In this document: piece by piece, positions 27,150 to 36,597 of the stretch
How the letters are laid out: every line of letters starts with the position of its first letter
How positions within the stretch are numbered: position 1 is the first letter of the stretch
Origin: Canicola haemoglobinophilus
GTDB taxonomy: Bacteria; Pseudomonadota; Gammaproteobacteria; Enterobacterales; Pasteurellaceae
Direction: 5' to 3'
Length of the DNA: 64,000 nt
NCBI RefSeq assembly: GCF_002015075.1
Contig: NZ_MUXZ01000006.1
Coordinates: forward strand, 14,805-78,804
Program-made: the position numbers and the translations under genes
The notes under the pieces: model-generated
The model's database searches: none
What the model was told of the DNA's origin: nothing
What the model saw: only the letters and a program-made list of their open reading frames with translations

Positions 27150-27176
27150 ATAGGGGCATTTGCCCCTATTTTTTTG
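27150..27176 (+). terminator. adhE terminator
   Basis: A 9-bp perfect stem (ATAGGGGCA with TGCCCCTAT) with a 2-base nominal loop is followed by a T-run. Confidence 0.88.
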
Positions 27177-27257
27177 TGGGCGTGGATTTAATCTTGTACT
27201 CTTTTAGATCTTCATTTGAAGATAGGGTAGAATAGCAAGCTCGATTAAGGAGTTAGA

Positions 27258-27950
27258 ATGAGATTAGATAAGTTTTTAGCGGAAAATACAGGCTTAACCC
27301 GTTCCCAAGCCACCAAAGCCTTGAGACAAAGTGCGGTAACAATTAACGGCAAAATTGAGAAAAGTGGTGCTACTAAAGTAACTGCACAAGATGAAATTTG
27401 TTTTGAAGGCGAAGTGTTGCCATGGGTTGAGGCTGGTCAATATATTATGTTTTACAAACCGCAAGGCTATGTTTGCTCCAATGATGATGGCGATTATCCA
27501 ACCATTTATCAATTTTTTGATTATCCCCTAAATAACAAGTTACACAGTGCAGGTCGTCTTGATGTGGATACTACTGGCTTGGTTTTATTGACTGATGATG
27601 GGCAATGGTCACATCGTATTACCTCGCCAAAACATCAGTGTGAGAAAACTTATTTGGTTACTCTAGCGGATCCCGTGGAAGATCATTATCAGCAAGCTTG
27701 TGCAGAGGGAATTTTATTGCGTGGTGAAAAAATGCTAACTAAGCCAGCAAAATTAGAAATTTTAGATGATTATAATGTGAATTTAACCATTAGCGAGGGG
27801 CGTTATCATCAAGTAAAACGTATGTTTGCTGCACTTGGTAATAAAGTTGTGGGATTGCATCGTTGGAAGATTGGTCATATTGAATTAGATGAACAATTGC
27901 AAGAAGGCGAATTTCGCTCCTTAACAGAAGACGAAATTAATTATTTTTAG
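27258..27950 (+). CDS. rsuA: 16S rRNA pseudouridine(516) synthase RsuA
   Basis: 230 residues. An N-terminal S4 RNA-binding domain (about 1-50) precedes the catalytic domain with SAGRLDVDTTGLVLLTDDG; the catalytic aspartate is Asp102, as in E. coli RsuA. GRYHQVKRMFAALG is the second family motif. It modifies U516 of 16S rRNA. The length and full S4 domain favour RsuA over RluE. bcr begins 11 bases downstream, so the two form an operon. An uptake sequence lies at 27329-27337. Confidence 0.9.
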   Translation: MRLDKFLAENTGLTRSQATKALRQSAVTINGKIEKSGATKVTAQDEICFEGEVLPWVEAGQYIMFYKPQGYVCSNDDGDYPTIYQFFDYPLNNKLHSAGRLDVDTTGLVLLTDDGQWSHRITSPKHQCEKTYLVTLADPVEDHYQQACAEGILLRGEKMLTKPAKLEILDDYNVNLTISEGRYHQVKRMFAALGNKVVGLHRWKIGHIELDEQLQEGEFRSLTEDEINYF

Positions 27951-27961
27951 AAGGATATTTT

Positions 27962-29161
27962 TTGAATACAAAATCTCAAGTCAAAGCGAGTTTTATTTTT
28001 ATTCTAACCTTGGGCATTTTATCCATGCTTCCTCCGCTTGGGGTGGATATGTATTTGCCGGCGTTCTTAAATATTGCTCAAGATATGAAAGTAAGTCCCG
28101 AGCAAGTGCAGCACACTCTAACTTTTTTTGCTTATGGTATGGCTGCTGGTCAATTATTTTGGGGGCCCGTTGGCGATAGCTATGGTCGTAAGCCTGTTAT
28201 TTTATTAGGTGTAATTGTTGCCTCTATTACCGCACTTATTTTAACGGGCATTAATAATATTCAAAATTTCACCGCACTTCGTTTTATTCAAGGTTTTTTT
28301 GGTGCAGCGCCTGTGGTTTTATCAGGCGCTTTGCTGAGAGATTTGTTTAGTAAAAATGAGCTCTCTCGCATGATGTCCACTATTACCTTGGTGTTTATGG
28401 TTGCACCACTATTAGCGCCAATTATTGGTGGAAACCTTATGCGTTTCTTTCATTGGCATTCAATTTTTTATGTCATCTCAGCCATGGGATTCTTAAGTGC
28501 GGTATTGGTTTTATGTGTTATCCCAGAAACCCATAAAAAAGAAAACCGTATTCCACTTAGATTGAATGTAATTGCTCGTAACTTTTTTACGCTGTGGAAA
28601 CAAAAAGAAGTGTTGGGTTATATGTTCATGTCAGCTTTTGGGTTTGGTGGATTATTTGCTTTTGTAACGGCCGGTTCCATTGTTTATATTGGGCTTTATG
28701 GTATTGCAGTTGAGAATTTTGGTTATTTCTTTATGTTGAACATAGGAATAATGATAATTACCTCTTTTATCAATGGACGCTTAGTCCTAAAAGTCGGTGC
28801 TGAACGCATGTTACAGTTAGGCTTAATTGTGCAATTTATTGCAGGGATTTGGTTAGCATTAGTGGCTTTTTTAGATTTAGGTTTTTGGCCAATGGCAATT
28901 GGCATAGCTTTTTTTGTGGGACAAAATCCGCTCATCAGTTCTAATGCGATGGCGTCTATTTTAGAGAAATTTCCGAAAATGGCAGGTACATCAAATTCGA
29001 TGGTTGGAAGTGTACGTTTTTGTATGGGGGCTGTGGTTGGCTCAATTGTTGCATTATTTGAAATGAAAACCGCAGCACCTATGATTTTAACCATGACTGT
29101 GTGTTCTCTATTGGCAGTAAGTTGCTATTATTTGCTGACTTATCGTCATTTAAACAAATAA
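27962..29161 (+). CDS. bcr: Bcr/CflA-family multidrug efflux MFS transporter
   Basis: 399 residues with 12 membrane helices. PPLGVDMYLPAFLNIAQDM is the family opening (helix 1), and FFAYGMAAGQLFWGPVGDSYGRKPVI is the DHA1 family motif A region. It exports drugs such as bicyclomycin or dipeptides by proton antiport. The start is a TTG at 27962 with AGAAGGATA upstream; no ATG gives a comparable site. It follows rsuA, a pairing seen in related genomes. Three uptake sequences lie within it. Confidence 0.88.
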   Translation: MNTKSQVKASFIFILTLGILSMLPPLGVDMYLPAFLNIAQDMKVSPEQVQHTLTFFAYGMAAGQLFWGPVGDSYGRKPVILLGVIVASITALILTGINNIQNFTALRFIQGFFGAAPVVLSGALLRDLFSKNELSRMMSTITLVFMVAPLLAPIIGGNLMRFFHWHSIFYVISAMGFLSAVLVLCVIPETHKKENRIPLRLNVIARNFFTLWKQKEVLGYMFMSAFGFGGLFAFVTAGSIVYIGLYGIAVENFGYFFMLNIGIMIITSFINGRLVLKVGAERMLQLGLIVQFIAGIWLALVAFLDLGFWPMAIGIAFFVGQNPLISSNAMASILEKFPKMAGTSNSMVGSVRFCMGAVVGSIVALFEMKTAAPMILTMTVCSLLAVSCYYLLTYRHLNK

Positions 29162-29170
29162 AGGAATATT

Positions 29171-29401
29171 ATGGCATTAACATCTTGCCCTGAATGTCGG
29201 CGTAAAATCAGTGAAAGTGCGGTTGCTTGTCCGCATTGTGGTTTTTCTTTTGATGAGGAAAATTTGGCGTTATATCGTGAAAAATTGGAACAGCGACGCT
29301 TGCATAATCAGGAAATTAATCGAAGAAGTAATAAAGTTCACTTATTCTGGTTGCTGGTGTTTTCCTTAGTGATTGGTGTTGCGAGTTGGTTGAATAATTA
29401 A
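29171..29401 (+). CDS. small zinc-ribbon protein with C-terminal membrane helix
   Basis: 76 residues. CPECRRKISESAVACPHCG near the N-terminus is a four-cysteine zinc ribbon. A charged middle (about 25-55, rich in Arg/Glu/Gln) and one membrane helix at the C-terminus (VHLFWLLVFSLVIGVASWL) follow. It starts 9 bases after bcr with AAAGGAATATT as ribosome site, so it is the third gene of the rsuA-bcr operon. No function is known to me. An uptake sequence lies within it at 29215-29223. Confidence 0.72.
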   Translation: MALTSCPECRRKISESAVACPHCGFSFDEENLALYREKLEQRRLHNQEINRRSNKVHLFWLLVFSLVIGVASWLNN

Positions 29402-29410
29402 TTTCAGGTA

Positions 29411-29438
29411 AAAAAATGCCACTTGAAATCAGTGGCAT
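29411..29438 (-). terminator. terminator for dtd (minus strand)
   Basis: An 8-bp stem (ATGCCACT with AGTGGCAT) has an A6 run on its left, which is a T-run on the minus strand. It lies between convergent genes. Confidence 0.8.
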
Positions 29439-29459
29439 AGATGTTAAAAGAGATGAGTT

Positions 29460-29894
29460 TTACACATTCAACCAAAAAGTCACAGGTCCATCATTCGTCA
29501 AACTCACTTGCATATCTGCCGCAAACTGTCCATTTTCGACCCGCACTTTTTCTGCACATTTCTGACTAAAATATTGGTAGAGTTCATTTGCAAGTTCAGG
29601 ATTAGCACCTTTTGAAAAACTTGGTCTTAATCCTTTTTGTGTATCTGCAGCAAGGGTAAATTGCGACACAACTAACACTTCCCCACCAATTTGCTGTACG
29701 TTCAAATTCATTTTGTCATTTTCATCGGAGAAAATACGATAATTCAACACTTTTTCTGCTAATTTATCGGCTTTAGTTACATCATCATCTTTTTCTACAC
29801 CAAGTAAAACTAACAATCCTTGCCCTATTTGCCCAACGATTTGTTGCTCAACTTCTACTTTGGCTTGGCTAACACGTTGAATTAAAGCTATCAT
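29460..29894 (-). CDS. dtd: D-aminoacyl-tRNA deacylase
   Basis: 144 residues, a standard Dtd. [21 protein letters not shown] carries the catalytic threonine region and GPVTFWLNV is the Gly-cisPro motif. It hydrolyses D-amino acids wrongly attached to tRNA. Its start overlaps the yihY stop by four bases, as in the E. coli yihY-dtd pair, implying translational coupling. Confidence 0.95.
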   Translation of the reverse strand: MIALIQRVSQAKVEVEQQIVGQIGQGLLVLLGVEKDDDVTKADKLAEKVLNYRIFSDENDKMNLNVQQIGGEVLVVSQFTLAADTQKGLRPSFSKGANPELANELYQYFSQKCAEKVRVENGQFAADMQVSLTNDGPVTFWLNV

Positions 29895-30757
29895 TTTTTC
29901 TCCTTAATTTGTTCTATTTGAATATCTCCGCAATGAAGTGAACGCATATCTGCTAGCACAGCAGAAAGTTGTGCGCCTAATAAAATAGCTGTCCAACTGA
30001 GTTGGATCCAAAGCAACATAATGGGTAGGGTCGCCATTGCACCATAAATCAACTGATAAGAAGGGAAATTGGTGATGTACCAAGTAAAAGCTTGCTTACC
30101 TAAAGTGAAAAACACCGCGGCAATTAATGCTCCAGCTGCAGAATGTACAACACTCACTTTTTTGTTTGGTACAACCATATATAAAATAGTGAAAATAAAC
30201 CAAGTTAAGAAAAATGGCAGTAACCCCAACAGCTTGATACCAATAGGCAAGCCTAAATCTTGTTCAAAAGTGCGGGTGGCAAATGTCGTGACATAAGTAC
30301 TAATCCCTATACTTGTGGCAATAATAATTGGACCAAGGGTTAAGATTAGCCAATAAATTGCAAAGGAAAATACGGCTGGTCGTACGCTTGTATCATGCCA
30401 AATTGAGTTTAAGGTGCGATCGATAGAATTGATCAACATTAAGGCGACAACAATTAAACTAATAATACCAACCGCACTCATTTGTTTAGAGTTATTCACA
30501 AATTGATCGATATATTCCCCTACAACATCGCTAGCGGAGGGCGCAAAATTAGTAAAAATAAATTGTTTTAGCTCGCCAGTAACTTCATTAAAAACAGGAA
30601 ATGCAGCAAAAATAGAAAAGAACACCATGATTGAAGGGACAAAGGCAAGCATGGTGCTATAAGTTAAATAGCCAGCGGCTTGGTTTAGCTTATTTTGTTT
30701 AAAGCGATACAAAAAGACCTTAAAAAAAGCAACTAGATTTCTGAGTAAAATTGACAC
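29891..30757 (-). CDS. yihY: YihY/UPF0761 inner-membrane protein
   Basis: 288 residues from GTG at 30757, selected because GGAG lies 8 bases upstream on the minus strand; an ATG at 30775 is the alternative. About six membrane helices, with [21 protein letters not shown] near the start as the YihY/virulence factor BrkB family motif. It was once called ribonuclease BN, but that activity belongs to another protein, and its role is unknown. It overlaps the end of the broken ychJ frame and is cotranscribed with dtd. Confidence 0.87.
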   Translation of the reverse strand: MSILLRNLVAFFKVFLYRFKQNKLNQAAGYLTYSTMLAFVPSIMVFFSIFAAFPVFNEVTGELKQFIFTNFAPSASDVVGEYIDQFVNNSKQMSAVGIISLIVVALMLINSIDRTLNSIWHDTSVRPAVFSFAIYWLILTLGPIIIATSIGISTYVTTFATRTFEQDLGLPIGIKLLGLLPFFLTWFIFTILYMVVPNKKVSVVHSAAGALIAAVFFTLGKQAFTWYITNFPSYQLIYGAMATLPIMLLWIQLSWTAILLGAQLSAVLADMRSLHCGDIQIEQIKEKK

Positions 30758-31239
30758 AGCATTTCTCCACAACAATGTTTAAATTTCTTGCCAGAACCAC
30801 AAATACAGCTTTGTTTCATGGTGGGTAACTTTACCGTTGGATCGGCAAAATACCAACGATGATCAATGAATACAAATAAAGATTTTTCATGGTGAACTTG
30901 ATGCTCTCCATTATTAAAAAATGCCTTAAATTCTACCGCACTATGTGTTTTATCTAAATTTGCTTGATGTTCAATAATTTCCAAACCACACCATTGGGTT
31001 TATTCTGCCCATTGTAGTAAAGCATTTTTATCTAATAATGCCTGTTGGCTTGGCACAGTGGTTTGCACAATATAGTCGATTTTTTTCAATACATAAGCAC
31101 TATAACGGGAACGCATCAATTGTTCTGCATTTTGTGCAAATGCAGATTGTCTATGTAAAGGTTCGCAACATTCAGCATAAGTTTGTCCCGATTGGCAAGG
31201 ACAAGTTTGTTCCGAAAGTGCGGTTGAATTTTGTTGCAT
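30733..31239 (-). pseudogene. ychJ: ychJ (SEC-C motif, UPF0225), interrupted by an in-frame stop
   Basis: Both halves of a YchJ protein lie in one frame, split by a TAA at 31000-31002. The N-terminal part has the first SEC-C motif ([17 protein letters not shown]) and the family block [23 protein letters not shown]. The C-terminal part has ADPTVKLP and a second SEC-C zinc motif ([13 protein letters not shown]). The frame is unbroken except for that stop, and only residues around QWAE(stop)TQWCGLEI are affected, so a single base change is the simplest cause. The start is taken at ATG 31239 after GAGATAAAG. YchJ is uncharacterised. A sequencing error cannot be excluded. Confidence 0.85.
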
Positions 31240-31303
31240 TTTCTTTATCTCAATCATAGTTAAGAGCGGTGCATTATAAATTCTAAATTTTTTGACCGCA
31301 CTT
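31216..31303. repeat. facing pair of DNA uptake sequences
   Basis: AAGTGCGGT at 31216-31224 and its reverse complement at 31295-31303 lie about 70 bases apart near the ychJ start and before yjgR. The degenerate GAGCGGT at 31264-31270 lies between. Confidence 0.8.
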
Positions 31304-31355
31304 ATTTTTTTTCTTATCATTTCCGAGTTTTGAATACCGACAACCAAAAGGACAA

Positions 31356-32858
31356 ATGATGCAATATTCTTTAGCGCAAAATGAACAAGGGCAAGTTTTA
31401 GGCATAACCGCCAAAATGGCAAACCGTCATGGTTTGATTGCTGGTGCAACTGGAACAGGAAAAACAGTGACGTTAAGAAAAATGGCTGAAGCATTTAGTG
31501 ATGATGGCGTGCCAGTTTTTTTAGTTGATGTAAAAGGGGATTTATCGGGATTAGTGAAAGCTGGTGAATTTCAAGGAAAAGTCGCAGAACGCATTGAACA
31601 ATTCCAATTAGGAAATGAAGGCTATTTAGCTGGCTATCCTGTTTCCTTTTGGGATGTATTTGGTGAAACTGGCATTCCGTTACGCACAACTATTTCTGAA
31701 ATGGGACCGCTCTTGCTTGCGCATTTATTAAACTTAAATTCAACACAAGAAGGATTGCTAAATTTAGTTTTCAGAGTTGCTGATGATAAAGGATTATTGC
31801 TGATTGACCTTAAGGATTTACGTGCCATGCTCAAATTTGTGGGTGAAAATGCGAAAACTTTCCAATTAGAATATGGCAATATTTCTGTGGCAAGTGTCGG
31901 CGCTATTCAGCGTACTTTATTAGCCTTAGAAAATGAAGGTGCAAGTAAATTATTTGGTGAGCCTGCGCTTAATTTAGAAGATTGGTTACAAACTCGTGAT
32001 GGACGTGGCGTGATTAATGTCTTAAATTCAGAAAAGCTAATTAATTCGCCAAAAATGTATAGTGCATTTTTACTTTGGTTAATGGCGGAGTTATTTGAAA
32101 ACCTACCAGAAGTTGGCGATCCTGATAAGCCTAAATTTGTGATGTTTTTCGATGAAGCTCATTTGTTATTTGACGGAGCACCAGCAGTATTAGTGGAAAA
32201 AGTGGAGCAAGTTGTGCGCCTAATTCGTTCTAAAGGCGTTGGGATCTATTTTGTGACACAAAATCCATTAGATTTACCTGATACTGTATTAGGACAATTG
32301 GGTAACAGAGTTCAACATGCTTTACGAGCATTTACACCTCGTGATCAAAAAGCAGTTAAAGCCGCGGCAGAGACTTTCCGCTCTAATCCGAATGTCAATG
32401 TCGTTGACACTATTTCTACTTTAGGTGTTGGGCAAGCCTTAGTTTCTTTCCTTGATGAAAAAGGCATGCCAAGTCCTGTGGAAGTAGCTTATATTTATCC
32501 ACCAAAAAGCCAATTAAAACCTTTAGCGCAAGAGGACCGTCATGCTTGGGTTAAAGATGATGATCTTTATCCTTATTATAATGACTATGTTGACAATATT
32601 TCAGCCTTTGAAATGTTGCAAGAACAAGCGGATCTTGCCGCTGTTGCGCAAAAGCAAGCGGAGCAAGCTCAAGAACAAGAAGAAAGTGGACTGATGGGGA
32701 GTTTAAGCCGAATGCTATTTGGTACTAAAAAGCGTGGCGAGAAACTTACCATAACAGAGCAAGTTGTAAGTAGTGTCGCAAAATCTGTTGGACGTAATAT
32801 TCGAAATCAAGTTACTAAACAAATTATGCGTGGTATTTTAGGTGCTTTGAAAAAATAA
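31356..32858 (+). CDS. yjgR: YjgR-type HerA/FtsK-like ATPase (DUF853)
   Basis: 500 residues. Walker A is [17 protein letters not shown] (about 30-46) and Walker B is [16 protein letters not shown] (about 261-276). [25 protein letters not shown] supplies the sensor and arginine-finger region. The C-terminal tail is Gln/Glu-rich then basic. The family resembles HerA-type translocases; YjgR has no settled role in the cell. It is divergent from ychJ. A ribosome site AAAAGGACAA precedes ATG 31356. Confidence 0.88.
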   Translation: MMQYSLAQNEQGQVLGITAKMANRHGLIAGATGTGKTVTLRKMAEAFSDDGVPVFLVDVKGDLSGLVKAGEFQGKVAERIEQFQLGNEGYLAGYPVSFWDVFGETGIPLRTTISEMGPLLLAHLLNLNSTQEGLLNLVFRVADDKGLLLIDLKDLRAMLKFVGENAKTFQLEYGNISVASVGAIQRTLLALENEGASKLFGEPALNLEDWLQTRDGRGVINVLNSEKLINSPKMYSAFLLWLMAELFENLPEVGDPDKPKFVMFFDEAHLLFDGAPAVLVEKVEQVVRLIRSKGVGIYFVTQNPLDLPDTVLGQLGNRVQHALRAFTPRDQKAVKAAAETFRSNPNVNVVDTISTLGVGQALVSFLDEKGMPSPVEVAYIYPPKSQLKPLAQEDRHAWVKDDDLYPYYNDYVDNISAFEMLQEQADLAAVAQKQAEQAQEQEESGLMGSLSRMLFGTKKRGEKLTITEQVVSSVAKSVGRNIRNQVTKQIMRGILGALKK

Positions 32859-32871
32859 ATTAAGTCGAGTT

Positions 32872-32900
32872 AAAGGGGCATTAAATATGCTCCTTTTTTT
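32872..32900 (+). terminator. yjgR terminator
   Basis: A stem of AAAGGGGCA with TGCTCCTTT (one G-T pair) and a T8 run follows the stop of yjgR. Confidence 0.8.
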
Positions 32901-32968
32901 GTTGGTACAAGCAAGTTAAATACGCATTTATTTCATCGCTAATCGGCATATAATGTATGTAATTTCTT

Positions 32969-33595
32969 ATGGACTTTTCTATTTATCTACAATTTTTTAT
33001 TGGCCTAATTGCATTGGTGAACCCAATTGGTGTGGTACCAATCTTCTATACTATGACGGCAGGCCAAAATCGTGCTCAACAAAATCATACCGCAATGATA
33101 ACTTGTTTCTCTATTGTGGTGATTTTATTAGTGAGCTTTTATTTTGGTAATTTCATTTTAAGCTCCTTCAATATTTCCATTAATTCATTCCGAATTGCTG
33201 GCGGTATTGTTGTTGTGATGATCGCTTTAACCATGATCAACGGAAAAATTGGTGATCATAAAATTAATAAAGAGGAACAAAAAGAAGATTTCAGCGAAAA
33301 AGACAATATTGCTGTTGTGCCCTTAGCCATGCCAATTTTAGCTGGCCCGGGATCTATTAGTGCGACAATCGTATTTGGGTCTGGTCAACATTCATGGAGC
33401 GAATATTTATATTCATCGATTACCATCGCACTTTTTGGTTTAACCTGTTACATCTTATTCCGTTATTCAGAACCCGTTATCGAAAAACTCGGCAAGACTG
33501 GTTCAAATGTAATAACAAGGATTATGGGGTTATTACTGATGTCTTTAGGTGTTGAAATTATTACGACTGGATTGAAAAATTTAGGCGTGTTTTAG
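32969..33595 (+). CDS. ychE: MarC/SnatA-family inner-membrane protein YchE
   Basis: 208 residues and six membrane helices. FFIGLIALVNPIGVVPIFYTM at the start and SFRIAGGIVVVMIALTMI, VVPLAMPILAGPGSIS and VITRIMGLLLMSLGVE follow the E. coli YchE pattern closely. Members have been proposed to move neutral amino acids (SnatA), but the physiological role is uncertain. It is a single gene before glyQ, with an uptake sequence in the gap after it. Confidence 0.87.
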   Translation: MDFSIYLQFFIGLIALVNPIGVVPIFYTMTAGQNRAQQNHTAMITCFSIVVILLVSFYFGNFILSSFNISINSFRIAGGIVVVMIALTMINGKIGDHKINKEEQKEDFSEKDNIAVVPLAMPILAGPGSISATIVFGSGQHSWSEYLYSSITIALFGLTCYILFRYSEPVIEKLGKTGSNVITRIMGLLLMSLGVEIITTGLKNLGVF

Positions 33596-33615
33596 AATAA
33601 TTTTGCAAAAAATAC

Positions 33616-33624
33616 ACCGCACTT
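33616..33624 (-). repeat. DNA uptake sequence between ychE and glyQ
   Basis: ACCGCACTT followed by a T-run; intergenic. Only one further match (35440) was seen before 40145. Confidence 0.85.
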
Positions 33625-33708
33625 TTTTAAGCCGATTTATGCTAAATCCAGATTTTTTCAGTATAATAGAGTACATTTTTGCATAACAATATGAGTTCAA
33701 GAGTTATT

Positions 33709-34617
33709 ATGAGTACAAAATTTAACGTAAAAACCTTTCAAGGTATGATTCTCGCCCTACAAGATTACTGGGCAAGCCAAGGGGCAACTGTTGTTCAACC
33801 TTTTGATATGGAAGTCGGTGCTGGTACCTCTCACCCGATGACCTGTTTGCGTGCCCTAGGCCCTGAGCCAATGGCATTTGCTTATGTTCAGCCTTCACGC
33901 CGCCCAACAGACGGTCGTTACGGTGAAAACCCAAACCGCCTACAACATTACTACCAATTCCAAGTGGTGATTAAACCTTCGCCAGACAATATTCAAGAAC
34001 TCTATTTAGACAGCTTAAAAATGCTCGGTTTCGACCCAACGCAAAATGACATTCGTTTTGTGGAAGATAACTGGGAAAACCCAACTTTAGGTGCTTGGGG
34101 CTTAGGCTGGGAAGTGTGGCTAAACGGTATGGAAGTGACACAATTCACCTACTTCCAACAAGTTGGCGGCTTAGAATGTAAACCCGTAACTGGCGAAATC
34201 ACTTACGGTTTAGAGCGTTTAGCAATGTACATTCAAGGCGTGGACAGCGTTTACGATCTCGTTTGGTCTGATGGTCCACTCGGCAAAACGACCTATGGCG
34301 ACGTATTCCACCAAAACGAAGTAGAGCAATCCACCTACAACTTTGAATATGCTAATACTGATTTCTTATTCTACTGCTTCGAACAGTACGAAAAAGAAGC
34401 TCAAGAGCTACTTGCCCTTGAAAAACCATTACCATTACCGGCTTACGAACGCATCTTAAAAGCAGCACACAGCTTTAACTTATTAGACGCTCGCAAAGCC
34501 ATTTCCGTAACAGAACGCCAACGCTACATTTTACGCATTCGTGCCCTAACTAAAGGTGTTGCTGAAGCCTATTATGCAAGTCGTGAAGCCTTAGGGTTCC
34601 CAGGGTGTAAGAAATAA
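33709..34617 (+). CDS. glyQ: glycyl-tRNA synthetase alpha subunit
   Basis: 302 residues from ATG 33709 ([13 protein letters not shown]), the start of known GlyQ proteins; two earlier in-frame ATGs at 33679 and 33691 are possible. [18 protein letters not shown] and [20 protein letters not shown] are class II synthetase motifs, and [16 protein letters not shown] is motif 3. With GlyS it forms the alpha2-beta2 enzyme that charges tRNA(Gly). The gene is richer in GC than its surroundings: 33 of 60 bases on the line at 33841. glyS lies 4.6 kb downstream rather than adjacent. Confidence 0.96.
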   Translation: MSTKFNVKTFQGMILALQDYWASQGATVVQPFDMEVGAGTSHPMTCLRALGPEPMAFAYVQPSRRPTDGRYGENPNRLQHYYQFQVVIKPSPDNIQELYLDSLKMLGFDPTQNDIRFVEDNWENPTLGAWGLGWEVWLNGMEVTQFTYFQQVGGLECKPVTGEITYGLERLAMYIQGVDSVYDLVWSDGPLGKTTYGDVFHQNEVEQSTYNFEYANTDFLFYCFEQYEKEAQELLALEKPLPLPAYERILKAAHSFNLLDARKAISVTERQRYILRIRALTKGVAEAYYASREALGFPGCKK

Positions 34618-34618
34618 G

Positions 34619-34879
34619 ATGGAAAAGCCAATTCTCTTTTTCGCCAATCTCTGCTCTGACACACCACCGTTCGTGGCAGAATTAGAATGTTTAAAGGTAG
34701 ATTATGAAGCGGTGGAAATTATGTCTTCAATGGCAAATTTCAAACGTTTCTTAAAATTGCGAGATAATCACCCAGCCTTTGAGAAAGTTAAACAAAATGG
34801 TTATATCGGTATTCCAGCTTTAGTGTTGGGCGATGAGGTTTATCTAAATTTAAACGAGCTTGAACCGTTATTTAAGTAA
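34619..34879 (+). CDS. glutaredoxin-like small protein
   Basis: 86 residues with a thioredoxin-like fold pattern: a beta strand then FFANLCSDTPPFVAEL, where a single cysteine (Cys12) sits at the active-site position, and a cis-proline motif in YIGIPALVLGDEVYL. It starts one base after the glyQ stop, so it is certainly cotranscribed. The family looks like glutaredoxin-related proteins found beside glyQ in Pasteurellaceae. The single cysteine suggests monothiol chemistry or a non-catalytic role. Function not known. Confidence 0.75.
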   Translation: MEKPILFFANLCSDTPPFVAELECLKVDYEAVEIMSSMANFKRFLKLRDNHPAFEKVKQNGYIGIPALVLGDEVYLNLNELEPLFK

Positions 34880-34888
34880 GGAAATAAA

Positions 34889-35512
34889 ATGAAACTCTGG
34901 CACTCAACTACAAGCCCTTATGTTCGTAAAGTGATGGCGGTGATTAAATATCACAAGCTAGAGGATCAAATTGAATTGATGACTATTCAATCTTCTTTTG
35001 ATCCCAATTCGCCACACAATCAAGATAATCCGCTCGGTCGAGTGCCTGCGTTACAAATGGATAACGGCGAATGGCTATATAACAGCCATGTGATTTGTGA
35101 ATATTTGGATCACTTAGGGGCAAACAGTCAGCCAGAGCATCTTTTATTACCACGCAATAGCCATCGTTGGAAAGTGCTACAACTGCACGCACTGACTGAC
35201 GGCATTATGGAGAACACGCTACCGATTATTTCTGAACGCCTACTTCGCCCTGAACATGAATGGTGGACAGCTCGTCATCAACAACTTACCGAACGAAATG
35301 TCCGTAGTTTCAAAGAGTTAGAAAAGCATCTCACTCAATTTGGCGATGAATTAAATCTTGGCTCCATTTCCGCCGTTTGCTTGATTGACTGGTATCTCTT
35401 ACGTAGCGAAAAATTAGGTATAAATCTCAACGAAATCACACCGCACTTAGTGGAATGGGCAGTTAAGATGAATGAGAAATATCGGGCGTTGGGAGAAACA
35501 AAGCCGAATTAA
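34889..35512 (+). CDS. glutathione S-transferase family protein
   Basis: 207 residues. The N-terminal thioredoxin-like domain has SPYVRKVMAVIKYH (candidate serine for thiolate activation at Ser9) and the cis-Pro loop LGRVPALQMDNGEW, followed by NSHVICEYLDHLG, the glutathione-binding region. The helical C-terminal domain runs from about 85. It starts 9 bases after the glutaredoxin-like gene. Reaction and substrate are unknown; the neighbourhood hints at thiol chemistry. One Haemophilus-type uptake core lies inside at 35440-35448. Confidence 0.85.
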   Translation: MKLWHSTTSPYVRKVMAVIKYHKLEDQIELMTIQSSFDPNSPHNQDNPLGRVPALQMDNGEWLYNSHVICEYLDHLGANSQPEHLLLPRNSHRWKVLQLHALTDGIMENTLPIISERLLRPEHEWWTARHQQLTERNVRSFKELEKHLTQFGDELNLGSISAVCLIDWYLLRSEKLGINLNEITPHLVEWAVKMNEKYRALGETKPN

Positions 35513-35536
35513 TTTTCAGCTTATTGGGGAATACGT

Positions 35537-36580
35537 ATGTCTGCGACTAAAATGCTAACAGAGCAATCTGGCGAATTTATCCAAGAAATTGCCACACTAA
35601 TCCAATCGTCCAAACAACGAATGGCAACGGCGGTGAATGCTGAACTAACGCTGCTTTATTGGCATATCGGACAACGAATTAACCAATATGTCTTGCAAGG
35701 TGAACGAGCGAAATATGGGCAAGAGATAATTGCCCAATTATCAACAAGTTTAACCAAACAGTTTGGGCGTGGTTGGAGTAAAAGAAACCTTTCCCAAATG
35801 GTAAAATTTGCAACTGCTTTTGCAGATATTGAAATTTTGCAGACACTGTCTGCAAAATTGAGTTGGAGCCATTTTGTTCAACTATCCTATATTGAAGAGC
35901 CAATCAAGCGAGATTTTTACTCGGCAATGGCTGCCCAAGAGCGTTGGTCTGTAAGAACGTTGGAAGATCGCATCGGTTCTTTACTCTTTGAACGTACTGT
36001 TATTTCCAAAAAGCCCGATGAAGTAATTGTGCAAGAGCTAACAGATCTTCGTGAAAAAGGCGAATATAATCAATCGTTGGTATTAAAAGATCCTTATATT
36101 TTAGATTTTCTCAATCTTAACGATCGCTATATGGAAAAGGATCTGGAAGATGCAATCTTGCGAGAAATAGAACAATTTCTATTAGAACTTGGTGCAGGTT
36201 TCACATTTATTGCTCGCCAAAAACGTATTCAAATAGATAATGATGATTTTTACATTGATTTGCTGTTTTATAATCGTAAATTAAAACGTCTGGTAGCGAT
36301 TGAGCTCAAAACCGAAGCTTTTAAACATTCGCACAAAAGCCAAATGGAGTTGTATCTTGCTTGGTTAGCAAAATATGAGCAAGAAGAAGACGAAAATCCA
36401 CCGCTAGGCATTATTCTCTGCACATCGAAAAAAGCGGAACAGGTTGAATTGTTGGATTTAAAAAATAGCGATATCCATATTGCGGAATATCAAACAGTGT
36501 TACCTTCAAAACAAGAAATGGAACAACGTTTGCATCAAGCGGTAGAGCGAGCTAAACAGCGGTTTTTGGTGGAAAAATAA
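35537..36580 (+). CDS. DUF1016/YhcG-type PDDEXK nuclease (first copy)
   Basis: 347 residues. The N-terminal DUF1016 domain (about 1-165) holds YWHIGQRINQYVLQG, FGRGWSKRNLSQMVKFA and LSWSHFVQLSYIEEP. The C-terminal PDDEXK domain has KDPYILDFLNLNDRY, the acidic residue in DDFYIDLLFYN and the ELK of VAIELKTEAF. YhcG proteins are predicted nucleases common in mobile and restriction-type loci. Here it is 24 bases after the GST gene and 17 before a NYN-like gene. Active-site residues look intact. Biological role unknown; defence against foreign DNA or recombination is a guess. Confidence 0.88.
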   Translation: MSATKMLTEQSGEFIQEIATLIQSSKQRMATAVNAELTLLYWHIGQRINQYVLQGERAKYGQEIIAQLSTSLTKQFGRGWSKRNLSQMVKFATAFADIEILQTLSAKLSWSHFVQLSYIEEPIKRDFYSAMAAQERWSVRTLEDRIGSLLFERTVISKKPDEVIVQELTDLREKGEYNQSLVLKDPYILDFLNLNDRYMEKDLEDAILREIEQFLLELGAGFTFIARQKRIQIDNDDFYIDLLFYNRKLKRLVAIELKTEAFKHSHKSQMELYLAWLAKYEQEEDENPPLGIILCTSKKAEQVELLDLKNSDIHIAEYQTVLPSKQEMEQRLHQAVERAKQRFLVEK

Positions 36581-36597
36581 TAAATGGGGAGGCTTCA

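Noticed and set aside
33596..33708. T-box riboswitch before glyQ
   Set aside because: The gap is only 113 bases, with no T-box core or specifier stem seen, and T-boxes are not usual in this group.
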